Shown: piece after piece, positions 31,623 through 39,607 of the stretch
Position numbering within the stretch: the first letter of the stretch is position 1
Layout of the letters: each line of letters begins with the position of its first letter
DNA from: DATMAM01 sp035559995
GTDB taxonomy: Bacteria > Desulfobacterota > Binatia > UBA9968
Reading direction: 5' to 3'
DNA: 64,000 bases
Assembly: GCA_035559995.1 (NCBI GenBank)
Contig: DATMAM010000031.1
Span: forward strand, 124,001-188,000
Program-made: the position numbers and the translations under genes
The notes under the pieces: generated by a model
Told to the model about the DNA's origin: nothing
Database searches by the model: none
What the model saw: only the letters and a program-made list of their open reading frames with translations

Positions 31623-32612
31623 CTACCAGTCTTCCTTTTCGAAGCGCATGCCCTTCTTCTCGGCGGCGTACTTGATGTCTTCCATCGACCAGGGGTTCCC
31701 GCAGGTAATGACCACGGTTTCTCCCGCCGGTTTCCACCGATCTTCCAGCGCCTCGCGCGACAAGTGCTTGGGCAGCGTCGGCCTTACGGTTCGCTCCAAA
31801 GCCGCCTTGGCTTTCGCCACGTCCCCGCCCTTCGCGGCAATCTCTTCTAGGTCTTGCTCTTCTTTGAGCGGTAATCCGAAAAGGTAACGCAGCACGTTGT
31901 TGGCCCGCCCGGTCCCGAGCTTGGGATCTTCGAGATCGCGCTGCGTCGGGCGGCTCACGGTGGGAATGTAGACGAAATCGAACCGGTGCGCGGCCTCGAT
32001 GTTCAGCAGATCCTGATAGTAGTCCAGTTCTTCGTAGGTGCGGTTGGTGTGCAGGAGCGTGTATTTGACGGAATCGATTTTGCCCTTGGCGGCCTCGTGG
32101 TCGAGCTGTTTGATCATGGAGATGAACGGCGCCAGGCCGGTTCCCGTCCCAACGAGCACGACATTCTTGCATCCCGCCGCCCTTTTGTCCAAGGTAAAGT
32201 CGCCCGCGATCTTCTCGTAGTAGGTGATCTTGTTGTCGCCATCGACGCTCGTGCGGAACATCGATTCGGTCAATCTTCCCGGGACGCCTTTCTCGTCGAT
32301 CTCCAGAATCACGTAGAATTCCAAGAATCCGTGCTCTTCGGTTTCGTAGGGCGCCGAAGCGATCGAGTAGGAGTGGGTGACGGGACCTCGTTTGGGGTTG
32401 CCTTTGTCGTCGAGGATCGTAACGTACTCGACGGTCTTGTCCTCGCGGATAACTTTCTTGGTCAAGCGGCAATCGTTGCGCTGCAGCGCCATATACTGGC
32501 CCGCCTTGTAAGGCGGAAACTTGTGTCCGCTTTCGGGGATCATCCGAAAGATACCCAGGATCGGAGACGATTTTTTCCAGTAAATGATCGTTCCTACTCG
32601 TTTGTCAGCCAT
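31623..32612 (-). CDS. Ferredoxin/flavodoxin-NADP(+) reductase-type flavoprotein
   Basis: This 329-residue FAD/NAD(P)-binding oxidoreductase is likely to move electrons between NAD(P)H and a one-electron carrier. The FAD motif is H80-S-Y-S-I-A-S-A-P, with His where the family usually has Arg (RxYS). The nucleotide motif G-T-G-T-G-L-A-P-F-I-S-M-I is near residue 155 and the C-terminal V-I-T-C-G-N-P-W-S-M-E-D near 305. It is the last gene after the cytochrome bc cluster but separated from it by an intrinsic terminator. It may feed or drain electrons at the bc complex, or supply the orphan Rieske oxygenases; both are inference. Confidence 0.85.
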   Translation of the reverse strand: MADKRVGTIIYWKKSSPILGIFRMIPESGHKFPPYKAGQYMALQRNDCRLTKKVIREDKTVEYVTILDDKGNPKRGPVTHSYSIASAPYETEEHGFLEFYVILEIDEKGVPGRLTESMFRTSVDGDNKITYYEKIAGDFTLDKRAAGCKNVVLVGTGTGLAPFISMIKQLDHEAAKGKIDSVKYTLLHTNRTYEELDYYQDLLNIEAAHRFDFVYIPTVSRPTQRDLEDPKLGTGRANNVLRYLFGLPLKEEQDLEEIAAKGGDVAKAKAALERTVRPTLPKHLSREALEDRWKPAGETVVITCGNPWSMEDIKYAAEKKGMRFEKEDW

Positions 32613-32627
32613 GTTTCACTCGTAGAT

Positions 32628-32662
32628 AAAAAAACGGGGTTCCCCGCATCCGGGGAACCCCG
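32628..32662 (-). terminator. Intrinsic terminator between the cupredoxin and FNR genes
   Basis: On the minus strand a perfect 12-bp stem (32635-32646 with 32651-32662, CGGGGTTCCCCG/CGGGGAACCCCG) with a 4-nt loop is followed by seven T residues (32628-32634). It lies 59 nt after the cupredoxin gene's stop and 16 nt before the FNR start, so FNR depends on readthrough or on a promoter inside the terminator region. Confidence 0.9.
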
Positions 32663-32720
32663 CCGTCTTTGCAACCGAACTGCCCTTTCGGCGGGGCAAT
32701 AAGCGCGCCACCGCAAAGGA

Positions 32721-33437
32721 CTACTTTTTCGCCATCTCGATGTTGACCTTCGCGTCCTCCTTGGCCTTAACGGTGACTTTTTGCGACTGTTTGCCGAGGG
32801 TCTCGTGCCACACTTCGACCGTGTAGTTTCCCGGCGGCACATCGGTCAGTTTGACGACGCCGCTGTTATCGGTCACGCCGAAATACGGGTTTTCGGCGGC
32901 AAAGAGCCAGCCGCTCATCCACCCGTGGACATCGCACTTGACGTTAACCGCCTCGGGCTTGTCGATCTTGACCGTGAGCGTTTTTTTGAACTTCGGTTGC
33001 GCCATGTTGAACGGCGGATTCTTCTGGCTGTAGCTGTGCACGTTATGGAGAATTCCGTCGGGGTTCAAAATCTCCACGGTCGAGCCGGCGGGAAACGCCA
33101 GCACATGCGGGCGGTACTCGCACTCCTTCTGATCGAGCGTGACCTTGGTGGGCGCCATCTTTTTGCCCTTCTTGATATCGCTGATGTACACGACCGCGTT
33201 GACGAGATTGTCTCCGGAGACGATCAACGACGGATCGGTCTTGGGGCTCTTGGCGCACACCTCCTTGTCCTTCGTCACTTCCAGCTTTTTGGGCGTCGGC
33301 GGAGTTCCCTTGTACTTCACCGTCACGGTAATCGAACCGCCGTCGCTGACGGCGGCGCTCTCGTAAGCAAGAGCGGTCGCGCCCCCCAACATCGCCGCGG
33401 TTAGCGCCGCGCCTAAATTCCAGAAAAGTTTTTTCAT
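32721..33437 (-). CDS. Secreted cupredoxin-like copper protein
   Basis: This 238-residue precursor has a Sec signal (about residues 5-24, ending A-T-A-L-A-Y). The central domain carries type-1 copper ligands: His in G-I-L-H-N-V-H, then C-D-V-H-G-W-M (Cys, His and Met spaced as in plastocyanin/azurin). The C-terminal part, V-V-K-L-T-D-V-P-P-G-N-Y-T-V-E-V-W-H, is a carboxypeptidase-regulatory-like or Greek-key module typical of methylamine-utilisation-type proteins. GGAGG precedes the ATG. Encoded just after the octaheme cytochrome, it probably serves as a periplasmic electron carrier for the bc complex. Confidence 0.85.
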   Translation of the reverse strand: MKKLFWNLGAALTAAMLGGATALAYESAAVSDGGSITVTVKYKGTPPTPKKLEVTKDKEVCAKSPKTDPSLIVSGDNLVNAVVYISDIKKGKKMAPTKVTLDQKECEYRPHVLAFPAGSTVEILNPDGILHNVHSYSQKNPPFNMAQPKFKKTLTVKIDKPEAVNVKCDVHGWMSGWLFAAENPYFGVTDNSGVVKLTDVPPGNYTVEVWHETLGKQSQKVTVKAKEDAKVNIEMAKK

Positions 33438-33489
33438 GACAGCCTCCTGCGGTTAACTATCATTTTATTGACAATCTCTTAGACGAGAT

Positions 33490-36174
33490 TCAACCCCTTC
33501 CCATTCGCCGTGGCGCGGGGGCTTCGACCCGCCCGCCGGAGGCGTTTCGGCCCAACCACATGACATAATCTCGCAGCGCTTCGATCTGGCGATCGTCTTT
33601 GCCGCCGAGAATGTTTTCCGGACCTCCCGGGAAGAACGACGGCATTTTCGTGCCCGGCTGAACCTTTTGCGGATCCTGCAGCCATTTGACGATCCAATTG
33701 GGGTTGAGCCGGTTGCGCGCGAGCGTCAAATCGGGAGCCCATCCTTCCTGGGGCCCCTCGGGCTTCTTGTCGCCCTGCTGGTGACAGCTCAAACAATCGA
33801 AATACTCTTTGGAGAATAGCACGCGCGCCGCCTCGAGATTCTCCGGCGGCACGGCGCGCTCGTTGAAGTGGGCGTAGGGAATTTCCACCTTCGCGAGGCC
33901 GTTAAAATAAGCGACCAGCTGGTTCGCCTCCGCGTCTGTCAGGCCGAATGTCGGCATCCTGAGCTGCAGCCACGGCCGAATCGGGGTCGGCTCCTTGATG
34001 AAACTAAACAGCCAGTTCGACTGCACCTTCTCCCCTTCGCCGTTCAGAGGCGGCGGCGCCAGCTCCGGCGTCCGCTCGTAGTATTTGCGGATGAATCCTC
34101 CCCGGTGCTCGATCTCATGGCAACCGATGCAGTTGTACTGGTGGACCAGCCGCCGGCCGGCAACGACGTCCGCCACTCGCTGGCTCTGATCGGCCCGATA
34201 CTGCGCCGGGACTTTTGACTCGCGAAAGCCCGCCAGCACCACGCGCAGGGCTTGGATGTCCTCGTCGGCCAAGTTGAATTGCGGCATGATCTGCTCCACG
34301 CGTTCGGTGGCGTAGATGCGCGGCGTCTTGAGTTTGTTGTAGGTCCAGTCGTCCCAGGTGCGGCGAATGTCGGTGCGGTTGCCGAAGAAGAGATCCTCGA
34401 TGGTCTTCGAGCCGAAAGTCGTGAGCTCGACGCCGATCCGGGACTCTTTTTCCATTCCTGGAATGTCGTGGCAGCCGAAGCAGCCGTTCTTGCGGACGAG
34501 CGACTCGCCGCGCTTGATATTGTTCGGGTCCTTGAGGCGCTCTTCGATGCGCGGGATCGGCTCTCCTTTTTGTCCGAGCGTGGTCAGATAAGCCGTGATC
34601 GCCGCCGCCTCCTCGTCGCTAAGTCTGAGGCTCGGCATGCGCGTTTCAGGCGAAAAGCCGCGCGGGTTTTTGATCCAGTGATAGATCCAGCGCGCGTCGA
34701 CTTTTGCGGCGATGTTCTTTAGATTCGGCACCACGTCCTTTTCCTTGCCGAGCACGGTTGCGAACTCGCCGTCGGCAAACCCGTGGCATCCCTTGCACCC
34801 GATCGATTCCGCGAGCGACCTGCCGCGCTCGGCGAGACCTTTGCCGTTCGCCTTCAGAGCGGCCGGCGGCGGGTGCTGTTCGAGCCATTTGCCGCCCTCC
34901 TCGCTCGACACCGACCACAGAAACGCCGTGATCGCGATCGCTTCGTCTTCTGTCAGAGAAAAGTTCGGCATGCGCGTGCGCGGCAAGAAAGCCTGCGGAT
35001 TCTGAATCCAGCGCACCGCCCAGCTCGGGTCCACCTTGGCGCTGATGCGCCTCAGGCTGGGGCCGATCTTCGGCAAATCCTCGTAACCGCGCGCCGGATG
35101 GCATCCGGTACAGCCGATCTGCTCGAATAGCCGCTGCCCCTGAGCCAGCAGCGGCGCGTCCTGCAGCCGCTGCACGTCGAGATGGCACGACGTGCAGCTT
35201 GCCTGAACCTTGGCGCCGCGCAGCAGCGGCCTTTCCCAATAAGGTACCTCGCCGTGCGCCTGGCGCGGCGTGTTGACCGCCGTCCCCTGGCCGTCATGGC
35301 AGACCGTGCAGCCGAATTTCTCCGGCGGGTGGGCGTTGTCCGCGAGCAGCACTTCGCGCCGCGGGTGCGTCTTGAAAGGGTGGGGCTCATTCTCAAACCC
35401 CGGCCGGTTGATGGCGAGGTGACAGGTCTGGCAACGATCGACGCGAGCCACTGGCTCGTCAAAATGGTTGCGATCGAACTCGGACAAGACGACCTGGCGA
35501 ATCTTCGGGATCTTGTAGAAGGAGACGGGCCCCAGCCGCACGATCGCGTTGTCCATGACGCGCACCCACTTGTCCCTTTCCGCCGCAACCTTGGCGATCT
35601 CGTCCTCGATCGCCTTGGGACCGCTCTCGATCTTTTTGATCTCTTGCTTGATGCTTTCCCGACGCTGGCGCAGGCGCTCGAGATCGGGCTCGAGCTTTTT
35701 TTGCTCCGCTTCAAGTTCCCGGATGCGCGCGAGGTGCGGCTTGACGTTCGCGCCGGTCTGAACCGCGTGATCGTGCTCGTACCAGGCTTCCTCCAGCTCG
35801 CTCTTGATGAATTTGATTTCCTGATCCACCTCGGCGAAACGGATATCCGCTTCCGCTTCCTTCTTTCTCAACTCCGCGAGTCGCCGCGCGAGATCACCGC
35901 GCTCGAGCCGCGCCCTTTCGGCCGCAAGCTTTTTGGTGAGTTCCCGGTAGGTCGGGTCGGCCTGGAGCTTTTTATCCTCGGCGTCGTAGGCCGCCTTCGC
36001 CTTGGCGTAGTCGAGCCGATTGAACTCCGCCTGATAGCGCTTCCAGGAGCGCCTGGTGAAGTTGTCATCCCAGACCGCCCACAAGGCGACAAACACGAGC
36101 AGCGAGGTCGCCAGCAAAAAGACGGCCCCGTAGGACTTCTTTTCTTCTTCCGGATCGAAATCTCGCGTCGCCAC
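33490..36174 (-). CDS. Membrane-anchored eight-heme c-type cytochrome of the bc complex cluster
   Basis: This 894-residue protein has an N-terminal helix (about 16-35), a long charged coiled coil (about 42-205) and eight C-x-x-C-H sites at about residues 248, 289, 327, 355, 460, 565, 682 and 794. The first three lie close together. The last five belong to repeated cytochrome c modules, each followed by a probable axial Met in R-M-P-N-F, R-M-P-S-L, I-M-P-Q-F, R-M-P-T-F and K-M-P-S-F (about 402, 513, 630, 740, 844). The start is GTG, 2 nt after the stop of the small gene upstream. It should accept electrons from the Rieske/cytochrome b core in place of a single-heme cytochrome c1/f. The size and coiled coil are unusual. 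Confidence 0.92.
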   Translation of the reverse strand: MATRDFDPEEEKKSYGAVFLLATSLLVFVALWAVWDDNFTRRSWKRYQAEFNRLDYAKAKAAYDAEDKKLQADPTYRELTKKLAAERARLERGDLARRLAELRKKEAEADIRFAEVDQEIKFIKSELEEAWYEHDHAVQTGANVKPHLARIRELEAEQKKLEPDLERLRQRRESIKQEIKKIESGPKAIEDEIAKVAAERDKWVRVMDNAIVRLGPVSFYKIPKIRQVVLSEFDRNHFDEPVARVDRCQTCHLAINRPGFENEPHPFKTHPRREVLLADNAHPPEKFGCTVCHDGQGTAVNTPRQAHGEVPYWERPLLRGAKVQASCTSCHLDVQRLQDAPLLAQGQRLFEQIGCTGCHPARGYEDLPKIGPSLRRISAKVDPSWAVRWIQNPQAFLPRTRMPNFSLTEDEAIAITAFLWSVSSEEGGKWLEQHPPPAALKANGKGLAERGRSLAESIGCKGCHGFADGEFATVLGKEKDVVPNLKNIAAKVDARWIYHWIKNPRGFSPETRMPSLRLSDEEAAAITAYLTTLGQKGEPIPRIEERLKDPNNIKRGESLVRKNGCFGCHDIPGMEKESRIGVELTTFGSKTIEDLFFGNRTDIRRTWDDWTYNKLKTPRIYATERVEQIMPQFNLADEDIQALRVVLAGFRESKVPAQYRADQSQRVADVVAGRRLVHQYNCIGCHEIEHRGGFIRKYYERTPELAPPPLNGEGEKVQSNWLFSFIKEPTPIRPWLQLRMPTFGLTDAEANQLVAYFNGLAKVEIPYAHFNERAVPPENLEAARVLFSKEYFDCLSCHQQGDKKPEGPQEGWAPDLTLARNRLNPNWIVKWLQDPQKVQPGTKMPSFFPGGPENILGGKDDRQIEALRDYVMWLGRNASGGRVEAPAPRRMGRG

Positions 36175-36176
36175 GT

Positions 36177-36344
36177 TTACACCGCTTTTCTCTCGAGCAG
36201 GCGCCCCAACGAAAACACGCCGAGCCCGATCAGCGTCAGCAGAATTTCCTGCGCCATCGACTGATCGCGCGCAATTCCCACAAAAAGCGCGTAACCCACG
36301 TCGGCGAGGCCGAGGGCCTGGAGCGTCTTAGCCAGGTAGAACAT
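36177..36344 (-). CDS. 55-residue membrane peptide in the bc complex operon
   Basis: This short frame between subunit IV and the octaheme cytochrome encodes M-F-Y-L-A-K-T-L-Q-A-L-G-L-A-D-V-G-Y-A-L-F-V-G, then a second helix I-L-L-T-L-I-G-L-G-V-F-S-L-G, and ends R-L-L-E-R-K-A-V. The stop is 2 nt from the cytochrome GTG, so translation is coupled. bc-type complexes commonly contain small single-helix subunits (PetL/PetN-like), and this may be one. No strong ribosome-binding site is visible. The gene is short enough to be missed by automatic calling. Confidence 0.7.
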   Translation of the reverse strand: MFYLAKTLQALGLADVGYALFVGIARDQSMAQEILLTLIGLGVFSLGRLLERKAV

Positions 36345-36436
36345 CGAGTCTCATCGATGACGCCGCGGGGTTGTCTTCGTTGCGCGTTCGGCTGGTTCGA
36401 CCGCTTTTCTCGCCGGCGCCGGGAGCTTTCTCCGCA

Positions 36437-37210
36437 CTAAATGTTGAGCCAGGGAGTGACCAGGACGTACTTGACGTTGAACACCAGACGCAAGAACATT
36501 TTGGCTGGAAGGGACAGCATCGTCACCAGCAAAAAAGCCGTGATCGCGAAGCGGACCGCGCCCCAGCGCTTCATGAACTCCTTCCCTTTCACCCGGATCA
36601 CCCAATAATAGAAGAGCGCGACGCCGACGACATAATAGGCGACGACGCAAAAAAGCCCGAACGCGGCCGACCACCAGTAGTCGCGGAACCCGACGAGATA
36701 GGGCAAATCCACGTTCGTCAACGCGACCACTTTGTGCGGGTCCCAGCGCTGCCACGGCCAGAACAGGTTCCATCCCGGGCCGCGGAAAAACGTGCCGATC
36801 ATGATCATGCTGACCCACAGCACGTGGAAGCCGAAGAAGAAGGTCAGAATTTCGTACTTGCGCTCCTTGAACGTGTAATACCCGTTGCCTTTGGGGTTGA
36901 TATCGATAAACGGAATCACCATCAGCCCGACGATGATCAGGCTCGGCAGAACGACCCCCGCATGCCACGGGTCGAAGTAGACCAGCATCTCCTGCAGCCC
37001 CAGGAAGTACCACGGCGCTTTTGACGGATTGGGAGTGCGCGTCGGATTCGCGGGCTCCTCGAGCGGCGCGTCGACAACGATCGACCAGATCGACAAGATG
37101 ATGAGAACAAACAGGGCGACCAGAAACTCGCCCCGCACCAGATGCGGCCAGGTATGGATCTTATCGTCCACGATCCCCGGCCTTCTTCTCGCTTGCGTCG
37201 CTTCCGCCAT
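36437..37210 (-). CDS. Cytochrome b C-terminal half (subunit IV/PetD-like)
   Basis: This 257-residue protein is the C-terminal part of a split cytochrome b. N-P-S-K-A-P-W-Y-F-L-G-L-Q-E is the quinol-oxidation-site region, where 'PWY' replaces the mitochondrial PEWY motif, and D-P-W-H-A-G follows as in b6f subunit IV. About five hydrophobic helices are visible (28-46, 85-103, 120-138, 178-206, 220-240), more than the three of plant subunit IV. With the gene upstream, the Rieske protein and the octaheme cytochrome it forms a quinol:cytochrome oxidoreductase in the inner membrane. Confidence 0.9.
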   Translation of the reverse strand: MAEATQARRRPGIVDDKIHTWPHLVRGEFLVALFVLIILSIWSIVVDAPLEEPANPTRTPNPSKAPWYFLGLQEMLVYFDPWHAGVVLPSLIIVGLMVIPFIDINPKGNGYYTFKERKYEILTFFFGFHVLWVSMIMIGTFFRGPGWNLFWPWQRWDPHKVVALTNVDLPYLVGFRDYWWSAAFGLFCVVAYYVVGVALFYYWVIRVKGKEFMKRWGAVRFAITAFLLVTMLSLPAKMFLRLVFNVKYVLVTPWLNI

Positions 37211-37311
37211 GGTCGTCTTCGCTTTTCGGTTTTGGACTGCTCGCCGTTGCGCAATAACCCGTTAATTCTGCAACCCTTGAGCCTTTAACCCCGCAGCGCT
37301 CCCGCAGAGCC

Positions 37312-38091
37312 CTACAGCGGCGGTCCCGAGAACCCGTCGCGGCGAATGCGCCAGAAGTGCACCGCGAGAAGCAAGCTGGTCACCAGCGGGATAAAGATGC
37401 AGTGCAGGATGTAAAACCGCAGCAGCGTGTGCGGCCCGATCTCGCCGCCGCCGAACAGAAACGCGCGCGCGTCGTAAATCGGGTTTGCGCCGATAAACTC
37501 CGCAAACGGGCCTTCGTGGCCGAGCAGCGGCGTTGCGCGCGCCATATTCGAGCCCACGGTCACCGCCCAGATGGAAAGCTGATCCCACGGGAGGAGATAG
37601 CCGGTGAAGCTGAGGAGCAAGGTCAACACCAGCAGCAGCACGCCCACGACCCAGTTAAACTCGCGCGGCGGCTTATACGATCCCGTCAGGAAGACGCGGA
37701 ACATGTGCAGCCAGACGAAGATCACCATCGCGTGCGCCGCCCAGCGGTGCATGTTGCGCATGAGCATGCCGAACGGCATGTCGAATTCCAGGTACTTCAT
37801 GTCGGCGTACGCGTACTCCGCGACCGGCCGGTAGTAAAACATGAGATAGATTCCCGTCACCACGGTTACCAGGAACATGAGAAACGTAAGCCCGCCCATG
37901 CACCAGGTGAAGCGCATTCTTACGGCGTGCTTGCGCACCTTGGCGGGGTGCAGGTGAAGCCAGATGTTACCGGTGACCATGAGAACCCGGTTGCGCGGCG
38001 TATCTTCGTACCCGTGACGAAAAATCGCTCGCCAGACCTGGCTCTCGACGATGTCGTTTCTGATCCCTTCCCACTTCTCCTTGAGGCTCAT
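37312..38091 (-). CDS. Cytochrome b N-terminal half (PetB-like, diheme)
   Basis: This 259-residue membrane protein carries the four-helix heme-binding core. Helix pairs contain the His ligands in H-R-W-A-A-H-A-M-V-I-F-V-W-L-H-M and L-H-C-I-F-I-P-L-V-T-S-L-L-L-A-V-H-F. The segment G-Y-L-L-P-W-D-Q-L-S is the conserved quinone-site loop. G-G-L-T-F-L-M-F-L-V-T-V-V-T-G-I precedes the first His pair. It is encoded 9 nt after the Rieske gene and functions in quinol oxidation with bifurcated electron flow. Confidence 0.95.
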   Translation of the reverse strand: MSLKEKWEGIRNDIVESQVWRAIFRHGYEDTPRNRVLMVTGNIWLHLHPAKVRKHAVRMRFTWCMGGLTFLMFLVTVVTGIYLMFYYRPVAEYAYADMKYLEFDMPFGMLMRNMHRWAAHAMVIFVWLHMFRVFLTGSYKPPREFNWVVGVLLLVLTLLLSFTGYLLPWDQLSIWAVTVGSNMARATPLLGHEGPFAEFIGANPIYDARAFLFGGGEIGPHTLLRFYILHCIFIPLVTSLLLAVHFWRIRRDGFSGPPL

Positions 38092-38100
38092 AGAAATCCG

Positions 38101-38628
38101 CTAAACCTTCAAAATGCTCTCGGGGAACTGCTCGTCCGGCTCCTTTCCCGGGTTCATCTTAAAAACTTTGCTCTTGTCCACGACAAGTTGCCCGTCCTCG
38201 CCGATCGTGACCTGGAAGCGATCCAGCGGCCGGGGAGCGGGCCCTTCAAAGTTCAAACCCGACTTGAAAAAACCGCTGCCGTGGCACGGACACTTGAACT
38301 TGTTTTCCGCCGCCAGCCAGCGCGGCGTGCACCCGAGATGAGTGCACTTGGCGAAGATCGCGTAGATGCCCGCCTCTTCCCTGACGATCCAGACGCGAAA
38401 CTCTTGTTTGTACTTCTCGCTCACTTCTCCGACGGCGTAGTCCGACGGCAAGCCCGCCTTGAACGTCGACGGGGGCTGAAAGAGGACGCGGGGAAAAGCG
38501 GAGCGAATAAAGCCCAAGAGGCTCACCAGCGAGAACACGCCGAAGCCGCCCCAGCCGAGGCGGGTAAAAAAATCTCTTCTCGACCAGATTCCCCTCTTTT
38601 CCGTTGCCGTGCTTTGACTCTCTGCCAT
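38101..38628 (-). CDS. Rieske [2Fe-2S] protein of the cytochrome bc complex
   Basis: This 175-residue protein has a Tat-type N-terminus (S-R-R-D-F-F-T-R-L-G) and a membrane anchor at about 27-42, then the Rieske head. The cluster ligands are in C95-T-H97-L-G-C100 and C113-P-C115-H116-G-S; C100 and C115 would form the stabilising disulfide. It passes electrons from quinol to the c-type cytochrome. Its gene lies 3 nt from the 115-residue protein gene before it and 9 nt from cytochrome b after it. Confidence 0.95.
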   Translation of the reverse strand: MAESQSTATEKRGIWSRRDFFTRLGWGGFGVFSLVSLLGFIRSAFPRVLFQPPSTFKAGLPSDYAVGEVSEKYKQEFRVWIVREEAGIYAIFAKCTHLGCTPRWLAAENKFKCPCHGSGFFKSGLNFEGPAPRPLDRFQVTIGEDGQLVVDKSKVFKMNPGKEPDEQFPESILKV

Positions 38629-38631
38629 CGC

Positions 38632-38979
38632 TTATCTTCTTACCAGGCTGATCGCGGCGCCCCACACGACGAAGATCACCCCGCCCAGCATCAACAGCAG
38701 GCCGACCGGTCCGAAGATGAAAGAGAGGCCCGCTCCCAAGACAAAAATCAAAACCCCTGTTCCTAGCGGATTGAAGGGACCCGGAGGTGATCCTTCCGCG
38801 GCCAGCTCCTCCCTCCCCGTCTCGATCATTTCCTCGCGGATTAAAGTGTAGGCTAATTCCTTGAGATCCTCACGCCTTTGCGGTTCCGCGCCTCGGATCA
38901 GTCGCCCGATCTCTTGCGCTAACCTCTCAATCTCCTCTTCTGGTCCTTGCGGCTGAGCGCGGGTGGAATCAGTGGACAC
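38632..38979 (-). CDS. Small membrane protein at the head of the bc complex operon
   Basis: This 115-residue protein has an acidic, helical N-terminal half (E-E-E-I-E-R-L-A-Q-E-I-G-R-L) and two hydrophobic helices at about 74-92 and 94-110 (G-V-L-I-F-V-L-G-A-G-L-S-F-I-F-G and L-L-L-M-L-G-G-V-I-F-V-V-W-G). Being first in the operon and 3 nt from the Rieske gene, it may be an accessory subunit or assembly factor. I do not recognise a named family. Confidence 0.65.
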   Translation of the reverse strand: MSTDSTRAQPQGPEEEIERLAQEIGRLIRGAEPQRREDLKELAYTLIREEMIETGREELAAEGSPPGPFNPLGTGVLIFVLGAGLSFIFGPVGLLLMLGGVIFVVWGAAISLVRR

Positions 38980-39019
38980 CTAGATTAGGTCCTGTGCTTA
39001 GTATAGAAACTCGGCTTTG

Positions 39020-39529
39020 TCAACTCTTGCTGCGCTTCGCGCGGCGGCGTTTCTTCAATAAAACCACGGCAGTTGCGAGGATTCCATCGCCCTTGCCCAG
39101 CGCCCCCAGCTTTTCGGCGGTGGCGGCCTTGAGGTTCACGCGCGCGGGATCGATCCCTGCGAGGCGCGCGATATTTTTTTTCATCGCGGGGAAAAAAGGC
39201 TGAAGCCGAGGCGCTTCTGCCACAACCGTCATGTCCGCGTTGACCACCGCAAAGCCGGATTTTTTCATGCGCGCGAGGACCCGAGCCAGCAGCGCCCCGC
39301 TGGCGATATTTTTGTAGCGCGGATCGCTGTCGGGAAAATGCGTGCCGATATCGCCTTGACCCATAGCGCCCAGAATCGCGTTCATGAGCGCGTGCAGAAG
39401 CGCATCCGCGTCCGAATGGCCGAGCAGCCCCGAATGGTGGGGAATCTCAACGCCGCCAAGGACGAGCTTTCGTCCCCGCTCAAATCGGTGGATGTCGAGA
39501 CCCTCGCCTACCCGAAAGTCGCCTTCCAA
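39020..39529 (-). CDS. ispF: 2-C-methyl-D-erythritol 2,4-cyclodiphosphate synthase
   Basis: This 169-residue enzyme forms the cyclic diphosphate in the MEP isoprenoid pathway. The metal site is G-L-D-I-H-R-F (family DVHRF; Asp and His ligands) with His in H-S-D-A-D-A-L-L-H-A. G-D-I-G-T-H-F-P-D-S-D and N-A-D-M-T-V-V-A-E-A-P are intact, and the C-terminal E-K-L-G-A-L-G-K-G-D-G-I region is canonical. The start appears to be TTG, as no ATG lies in frame near the conserved N-terminus. A basic tail (K-K-R-R-R-A-K-R-S-K-S) extends beyond the usual end. Confidence 0.95.
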   Translation of the reverse strand: MEGDFRVGEGLDIHRFERGRKLVLGGVEIPHHSGLLGHSDADALLHALMNAILGAMGQGDIGTHFPDSDPRYKNIASGALLARVLARMKKSGFAVVNADMTVVAEAPRLQPFFPAMKKNIARLAGIDPARVNLKAATAEKLGALGKGDGILATAVVLLKKRRRAKRSKS

Positions 39530-39607
39530 AGCGTGCCCCGCGGCCGAATTGAGTTATTTATTTCTGACGATTCGACTTAGGTCAAGGCTCTGGCGTACAA
39601 TGAAACG

